Source of the DNA: Candidatus Altimarinota bacterium | GTDB lineage: Bacteria; Patescibacteriota; Gracilibacteria; UBA4473 | Length of the DNA stretch: 18,260 nt | NCBI GenBank assembly: GCA_020629095.1 | Contig: JAHDDZ010000012.1 | Location: 1 to 18,260, forward strand | Reading direction: 5' to 3' | Shown here: one piece after another, positions 14,729 to 18,260 of the stretch | How positions within the stretch are numbered: position 1 is the first letter of the stretch | How the letters are laid out: each line of letters opens with the position of its first letter | Notes under the pieces: generated by a model | Told to the model about the DNA's origin: nothing | Seen by the model: only the letters and a program-made list of their open reading frames with translations | Databases searched by the model: none | Translations under genes and position numbers: made by a program

Positions 14729-14941
14729 CTAGCCAAGCATAAGATAAAGCCCTCCGCCAATCAACAAGACTGAAAGCAAGATAGTCAGTCGGTGCAAAAC
14801 TTGGTCAGCGCCACGACGGGTCGCAACCAGTTCGTCACCCGAGTCAGAGCCACCAAGTGAGCCCAAACCAGCACTTTTTTGTTGCAGCAAAACAACCGCA
14901 ATAAGCAAGACTGATACTACCAAGAAGTAAATTGTTTCCAT
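14729..14941 (-). CDS. secG: Preprotein translocase subunit SecG
   Basis: 70 residues with two membrane helices (about 3-20 and 50-69) joined by a loop carrying the SecG signature: 'VVLLQQKSAGLGSLGG' and 'ATRRGADQVLHRLTILLSVL'. SecG is a small helper subunit of the SecYEG channel and promotes protein export driven by SecA. The short Gly-rich loop and the RRGA motif resemble SecG of CPR bacteria. It has a probable promoter of its own, about 16 bases of leader and no clear Shine-Dalgarno. The solute-binding protein gene, whose product would itself be a Sec substrate, starts three bases after its stop. Confidence 0.92.
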   Translation of the reverse strand: METIYFLVVSVLLIAVVLLQQKSAGLGSLGGSDSGDELVATRRGADQVLHRLTILLSVLLIGGGLYLMLG

Positions 14942-14964
14942 TTTTTCACGTTAACTATGGTCAG

Positions 14965-14992
14965 ATTGTAGGCAAAAAACGAGTTTACGCAA
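14965..14992 (-). promoter_or_regulatory. Candidate promoter of the secG operon
   Basis: On the minus strand TTGCGT (14992-14987) and TACAAT (14970-14965) are 16 bases apart in the 63-base gap between the carboxypeptidase gene and secG. The start would be near 14958. Confidence 0.55.
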
Positions 14993-15004
14993 GGGAAAAT
15001 CGAC

Positions 15005-15940
15005 CTACCAAATATAAGAATCATAGATCCAGCTCAGCACTTTTTTGGTTTCGGTGAACCGGTCTCCGCTGCCCAAAATGACCGAAATGACCGCCTGCCC
15101 ATTGTGCTGCCCGATGACCACAAGGCACTGCCCCGCGGCATATGTGTAGCCCGTTTTGCCCGCGCTCACATTTACGAAACTGCCGAGCAACTGGTTTGTT
15201 GTGGGCTTTTCGTGGCTAAACTGGCCGTCGACCGAGGTGCCAAAAAACTCACTTTGCCCGAGCATTTGTCGGGTGATTGGGTCGGCATAAACCAACTGAA
15301 ACAGGCGAATAACTTCACGCGCGCTCATCTGATTTCCTTGGTCTACGACTTCTTCTAGACCCGTACTTGGATCAATGTAGGGCACCTCAATATCCAACCC
15401 CGTTGGGTTCACAAAACTGGCAGATGCAAGCTCCAGATCCTCCGTTGCGGTGCGGTTCATCTCGACCACAAAGGCCTCAACCGAGCCGCTGTGCGCCACT
15501 GCCAGCGTGACCGCAGCGTCATTTGCGCTGGGTACCAGCATGGCCTCCAGCAGGGTACCCACACTCAGCTCTTCATCGAGTAATAAATCAACCCCAGCGC
15601 CCTCTGTTTCAACCGCCACCTGAGGCACAAAAACCGTGTCGCTCAGCGCCATATCTCGGCGGATGATATAGGCCGTCATCAATTTGCTGATGCTCGCGAT
15701 GAACTGCGGCCGGTCAGCATTTTGGCTTACAAGTTCTTTGCCCGTTCCCCAGTCAACCGACAGCAGCGCCATGTTGTCGTCGTCGACCAGCACAGGCGCA
15801 ATGTGCCCCGTTTGCAACCGCGGCAGGCGCGTCAGCTGCATAATCTCACTTGGCGTTGGCGCTGGCACATCTGCCGGTTTTGGGGCAAACGCGGGCGTCG
15901 TCCCATAGCCCATAAATGCCATCAGTAAAAGCTCGGTCAT
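15005..15940 (-). CDS. D-alanyl-D-alanine carboxypeptidase (peptidase S11, DacA-type)
   Basis: 311 residues. It has the three active-site motifs of penicillin-binding serine peptidases: S83-I-S-K86 with the acylated serine, S138-A-N140, and K262-T-G264 in 'SAGKTGYTYAAGQC'. The family trims the terminal D-alanine from peptidoglycan side chains outside the membrane, which implies that this organism makes a peptidoglycan wall. The N-terminus is a short, uncharged hydrophobic stretch ending in 'TPAFA' and then a Pro-rich spacer, an untypical signal peptide with no basic residues. There is no C-terminal amphipathic anchor domain as in E. coli DacA. The start overlaps the cysS stop as ATGA. A purely beta-lactamase or regulatory relative is less likely, given the length and the KTG context. 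Confidence 0.9.
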   Translation of the reverse strand: MTELLLMAFMGYGTTPAFAPKPADVPAPTPSEIMQLTRLPRLQTGHIAPVLVDDDNMALLSVDWGTGKELVSQNADRPQFIASISKLMTAYIIRRDMALSDTVFVPQVAVETEGAGVDLLLDEELSVGTLLEAMLVPSANDAAVTLAVAHSGSVEAFVVEMNRTATEDLELASASFVNPTGLDIEVPYIDPSTGLEEVVDQGNQMSAREVIRLFQLVYADPITRQMLGQSEFFGTSVDGQFSHEKPTTNQLLGSFVNVSAGKTGYTYAAGQCLVVIGQHNGQAVISVILGSGDRFTETKKVLSWIYDSYIW

Positions 15941-17457
15941 GCCGCTTTGGTCACAGACTGCATGCCGTCTTTTTCATCTTTTACCATCCACCCAAGCGCA
16001 GAAATCTCATCTCGCAGAGCGTCACTTTTTGACCACTCTTTTGCGGCTCTGGCGGCTTTTCGCTGCTCCAGCAAGACCCTCACCGCATTTGGCACTTCTG
16101 TTTCAGCCTCGTCAATTTCCGCCAACCCAAGCGCAAAAATGGGCTCAAAATGATTATCAAAGAAGTGCATTATTTTATCTTTTCCCTCTTGTGATAACTG
16201 GTCATTATACATTAAATCATTCGCCAAACGCACAATTTCTATAACAACTGAAAGTGCTCCCATAATACCCAAATCAGTAAATAAATGAGCCATGTATTTA
16301 TGCACTAATGGCTCTCCTATTCTTTCTATTACAGGATTATTTTCATAAAATAAATAGACTTGACTATTACCATTTCTACTATATTCTTTCAATTTATTAT
16401 ATGTTCTTTTAAAAAGCCGAATATTCGCCCGAGCCTCTTTCAGACTGTCAAAACTAAAGTTCATGGCCGTGCGGTAGTGCCCCTTTATCAGCGCGAGTCT
16501 AATCTCTGCCCCCGTCCAGCCCTCCGCCATCAGGTCACGAATCGTGTAAAAATTGCCCTTGCTTTTACTCATCTTTTCTCCGTTGACCAACAGGTGTTTG
16601 ACGTGCACCCAGTGGCTCACGCTGGCGTCGCAGCTGCACTCGTTTTGGGCTATTTCACACTCGTGGTGCGGAAAAATCAAATCCTCTCCGCCTGTGTGCA
16701 AATCAATTTTGTTCCCCAAAAGCGCGGTGCTCATCACGCTGCACTCAATGTGCCAGCCTGGAAACCCCATACCCCACGGCGACTCCCATTGCATAATGTG
16801 CCCCTCGTCAGCCCTCTTCCAGAGCGCAAAATCAAGCGGGTCTTCCTTTTCTGTGTTCACGTCCACACGCTGCCCTGCATTTAACTTATCCAATGAGTTT
16901 CCGCTCAGCTCACCATATTTTTCAAACTTCCGCACACGAAAATACACACTGCCATTTGATTCATATGCAAACTCCTTTTCAATCAACTGCTGCGCCATTT
17001 TAATCTGCTGGGGTATCCACTCGGTTGCGCGGGGTCGGTGCGTTGGTGGTAAAATGTTCAGCGACTGCTCGTCCTCTATAAAATACTGCTCATACGCCTT
17101 CGCGATTTCAAACGGCGTCAGCCCCTCCTCTTTCGCCTTTTTCAGCATCTTGTCTTCTCCATCTGCGTCAGCTATGTCGTCATTTGTTAAGTGCCCTACA
17201 TCCGTTATGTTGCTCACTTTTGTGACTTTGTACCCTGCATAAGTGAATACGCGAGCAATCAAATCACTCACTAAAAACGTACGAAAGTTGCCCACATGCG
17301 CAAAATTATACACCGTAGGCCCGCACGAATACATTCGAAGATGACGAGTTACCTTCTTATCTTTCGTTATTTTTTCATAAGATATTTTTGTTTTTTTACC
17401 TGTACTCGTATCAGTTAAATAAATATCTGGAATTACTTCTTCTTTATTAGTATTCAT
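15937..17457 (-). CDS. cysS: Cysteine--tRNA ligase
   Basis: 506 residues from the ATG at 17457, which overlaps the yggT stop as ATGA; an in-frame start at 17490 would add 11 residues inside yggT. This class I enzyme charges tRNA-Cys. The HIGH motif is HVGN at 54-57 in 'YNFAHVGNFRTF', and KMSKS is at 295-299. The catalytic zinc ligands expected from E. coli are all present: C45, C239 in 'GWHIECSVMS', H264 and E268 in 'PHHECE'. The anticodon-binding helical domain follows. N-terminal residues about 1-35 are longer than in E. coli and AT-rich in codons. Bases 16141-16440 are only about 31 percent GC by hand count (93/300). No frameshift is present and all key residues are intact. Confidence 0.96.
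   Translation of the reverse strand: MNTNKEEVIPDIYLTDTSTGKKTKISYEKITKDKKVTRHLRMYSCGPTVYNFAHVGNFRTFLVSDLIARVFTYAGYKVTKVSNITDVGHLTNDDIADADGEDKMLKKAKEEGLTPFEIAKAYEQYFIEDEQSLNILPPTHRPRATEWIPQQIKMAQQLIEKEFAYESNGSVYFRVRKFEKYGELSGNSLDKLNAGQRVDVNTEKEDPLDFALWKRADEGHIMQWESPWGMGFPGWHIECSVMSTALLGNKIDLHTGGEDLIFPHHECEIAQNECSCDASVSHWVHVKHLLVNGEKMSKSKGNFYTIRDLMAEGWTGAEIRLALIKGHYRTAMNFSFDSLKEARANIRLFKRTYNKLKEYSRNGNSQVYLFYENNPVIERIGEPLVHKYMAHLFTDLGIMGALSVVIEIVRLANDLMYNDQLSQEGKDKIMHFFDNHFEPIFALGLAEIDEAETEVPNAVRVLLEQRKAARAAKEWSKSDALRDEISALGWMVKDEKDGMQSVTKAA
16141..16440 (-). other. AT-rich patch inside cysS
   Basis: Hand count gives 93 G or C in 300 bases. It encodes the linker and part of the C-terminal helical region after the KMSKS domain. 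The frame is unbroken. A second AT-rich stretch covers the first 40 codons (about 17330-17457). Confidence 0.65.
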
Positions 17458-17735
17458 GTGACTACTTGCATCAATTGCTGCAGCCCCCAAATGATCCCAA
17501 ATCGAACCCCATCAACTAGTAGCAAAACTACGATTGGCGCAAACGAAAAACCACCATAATTTGCCCATGCAAAGGGCTTATAGAGCGGTCGCACAATGCC
17601 CTCGAGCGCGGCACCAATCGGCGTGCGCTTTGCTGAAAACCAACTGAGGATGATATGAATCAAAATTGCCCAACTGATAAGATTGGCAAACAGGTTCACA
17701 AACCGCACCACAAAGCCAAAAATCCATTCTGTCAT
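17454..17735 (-). CDS. YggT family membrane protein
   Basis: 93 residues with two hydrophobic segments (about 5-32 and 63-88). The family signature is seen: 'ILIHIILSWFSAKRTPIGAALEGIVRPLYKPFAWA' followed by 'FSFAPIVVLLLVDGV', matching the usual LSWFP...ltdPilrPfr...idfSPiva pattern. YggT proteins are small integral membrane proteins, often found near cell-division or envelope genes; their molecular role is not settled. Both ends overlap neighbours by ATGA: its start with the DUF5665 gene and its stop with cysS. Confidence 0.88.
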   Translation of the reverse strand: MTEWIFGFVVRFVNLFANLISWAILIHIILSWFSAKRTPIGAALEGIVRPLYKPFAWANYGGFSFAPIVVLLLVDGVRFGIIWGLQQLMQVVT

Positions 17736-18049
17736 GACGAAACTGGATTATAATTATCAATAATTTCAATCAGTTTTTCTGCATATTCACCGATGAGCGG
17801 AAAGTCAACAAAACTGCGCATCATCCACAGCAGCAGCGCAACACCGACCGTCAACCCCAAAAAGTAGCCCATGCCCCACACAATGCCGTTGGTGAAGTTG
17901 CGCCAGAGCACCCGCGGCGCAGAGCCAGTAACCTGCAGTGTACGCTTCAGGCCGGTGCGGTTCAACAGTTCCTCTAGGTCATTTGCCGTCAGCTCGCGCG
18001 GCTCATCGGGCTCGGTTTTTGTGCGCTTAAATCGATCAAAAAAACTCAT
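17732..18049 (-). CDS. DUF5665-like small membrane protein
   Basis: 105 residues from the ATG at 18049; an in-frame ATG further upstream (18082) would put 11 extra residues across the promoter and is less likely. The first 30 residues are highly charged ('FDRFKRTKTEPDEPRE'), followed by 'LTANDLEELLNRTGLKRTLQ', a conserved-looking 'RNFTNGIVWGMGYFLGLTVGVALLLWMM' with one membrane helix, and 'FPLIGEYAEKLIEII' at the end. This plan (acidic helix, then a Gly-rich membrane helix, then PLIG...) fits DUF5665 proteins, known from Firmicutes and CPR bacteria and without assigned function. The promoter's -10 ends six bases before the ATG, so the message is probably leaderless. First gene of the chain leading to yggT, cysS and the carboxypeptidase. 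Confidence 0.72.
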   Translation of the reverse strand: MSFFDRFKRTKTEPDEPRELTANDLEELLNRTGLKRTLQVTGSAPRVLWRNFTNGIVWGMGYFLGLTVGVALLLWMMRSFVDFPLIGEYAEKLIEIIDNYNPVSS

Positions 18050-18055
18050 GCGCCT

Positions 18056-18083
18056 AGTATACACACCAATGAAAAAATGCAAA
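18056..18083 (-). promoter_or_regulatory. Promoter of the DUF5665-yggT-cysS-carboxypeptidase operon
   Basis: On the minus strand TTTGCA (18083-18078), 16 bases, then TATACT (18061-18056). Transcription would begin at or next to the A of the ATG at 18049. The -35 is weak, the -10 good. Confidence 0.5.
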
Positions 18084-18130
18084 GGAAAGAGCCATAGACT
18101 CCTTCCCGCAACAGGCAGGTGGTCTATGGC
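18071..18130 (-). terminator. Intrinsic terminator of the right-edge gene
   Basis: GCCATAGAC (18091-18099) pairs perfectly with GTCTATGGC (18122-18130). Inside, CCT pairs with AGG and CC with GG, and the loop is CGCAACA. On the minus strand the hairpin is followed by a T-rich tract (18090-18071) including six consecutive T. It begins one base after the stop codon of the gene at 18132-18260, which supports termination on the minus strand. Confidence 0.65.
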
Positions 18131-18131
18131 A

Positions 18132-18260
18132 TTATGCTTCTTCTGCTGGATCAGCCCATTCCATTTTGTACTTTACTGTAAATGTCCATACCATTTTGCT
18201 GTGCTTGTGTGGCATCCACTTATTACTTGGAATGCGACGCATGGTTTCACAAAAAGGTAG
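18132..18260 (-). CDS. Right-edge hypothetical protein (small or 5'-truncated)
   Basis: On the minus strand a frame is open from the window edge to TAA at 18134-18132. An ATG at 18242 would give a 36-residue protein beginning 'MRRIPSNKWMPHKHSK' and ending 'YKMEWADPAEEA'; six more codons to the window edge are also open, so it may instead be the C-terminus of a longer protein. The segment is rich in Lys, His, Trp and Met, then ends acidic. Support for a real gene comes from the hairpin terminator placed directly after the stop and from the promoter of the next gene beyond it. Not recognised. Confidence 0.5.
   Translation of the reverse strand, partial: LPFCETMRRIPSNKWMPHKHSKMVWTFTVKYKMEWADPAEEA

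Noticed and set aside
16553..17242. Long plus-strand open frame (229 codons) opposite cysS
   Set aside because: It lies wholly antisense to cysS, which has all its motifs, and its translation shows no domain and an unnatural composition rich in Ser and Cys.
1..18260. Alternative genetic code with UGA as glycine
   Set aside because: UGA ends several well-defined proteins exactly at their family lengths, often in ATGA overlaps.
1..18260. CRISPR arrays, tRNA or rRNA genes, insertion sequences
   Set aside because: No spaced direct repeats, cloverleaf with CCA-end context, rRNA segments or transposase motifs were found by eye.

Overview
The window is a gene-dense bacterial segment of moderate GC. 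It is probably from a Candidate Phyla Radiation (Patescibacteria) genome. The main reasons are the SecG with its CPR-like 'QQKSAGLG' region, a DUF5665-type small membrane protein, a membrane-anchored family 5 solute-binding protein with the 'GGVYTE...LNPLA' N-terminus common in CPR proteins, and sparse Shine-Dalgarno signals. This is a judgement by eye, not a database match. UGA is an ordinary stop here (it ends ribE, ribD, yqgF, cysS, yggT and the DUF5665 gene), so this is not a lineage that reads UGA as glycine.

Left block (1-3823, + strand): an operon running from the 3' end of riboflavin synthase (ribE) through ribD, pyrC (dihydroorotase) and hisS. ribE/ribD and ribD/pyrC overlap. pyrC also has a candidate promoter inside the end of ribD. 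A hairpin with T-tracts separates hisS from the convergent genes.

Second block (3928-6223, - strand): a small outer-membrane-like secreted protein, prfA (release factor 1) and an anchored hypothetical protein with a strong promoter of its own.

Divergent control region (about 6224-6476): two overlapping, oppositely oriented promoters lie in one inverted repeat. The minus-strand transcript would begin with a structured leader of about 140 nt. That leader includes a 19-bp helix that is fully paired (three G-U wobbles) only when read as minus-strand RNA. Downstream on the + strand is a two-gene RND efflux operon (6459-11950). Its lipoprotein adaptor has an exceptionally long coiled-coil hairpin built of 18-residue repeats, and its pump carries about four extra hydrophobic segments in the middle of the protein. 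No TolC-type channel is in the window.

Right block (18049 down to 11947, - strand): DUF5665, yggT, cysS and a D-alanyl-D-alanine carboxypeptidase are linked by three successive ATGA overlaps. Then come secG, a solute-binding protein, a YqgF/RuvX-like nuclease and an ECF sigma factor. The sigma factor gene and the pump gene converge and share the four bases CTAG as their two stop codons. At the right edge is the 3' end of another minus-strand gene, with a terminator hairpin two bases after its stop.

Parts of hisS and cysS are strikingly AT-rich compared with the rest of the same genes. The regions most worth a second look are the divergent control region with its structured leader, the secreted protein it serves, and the unusual pump and adaptor.
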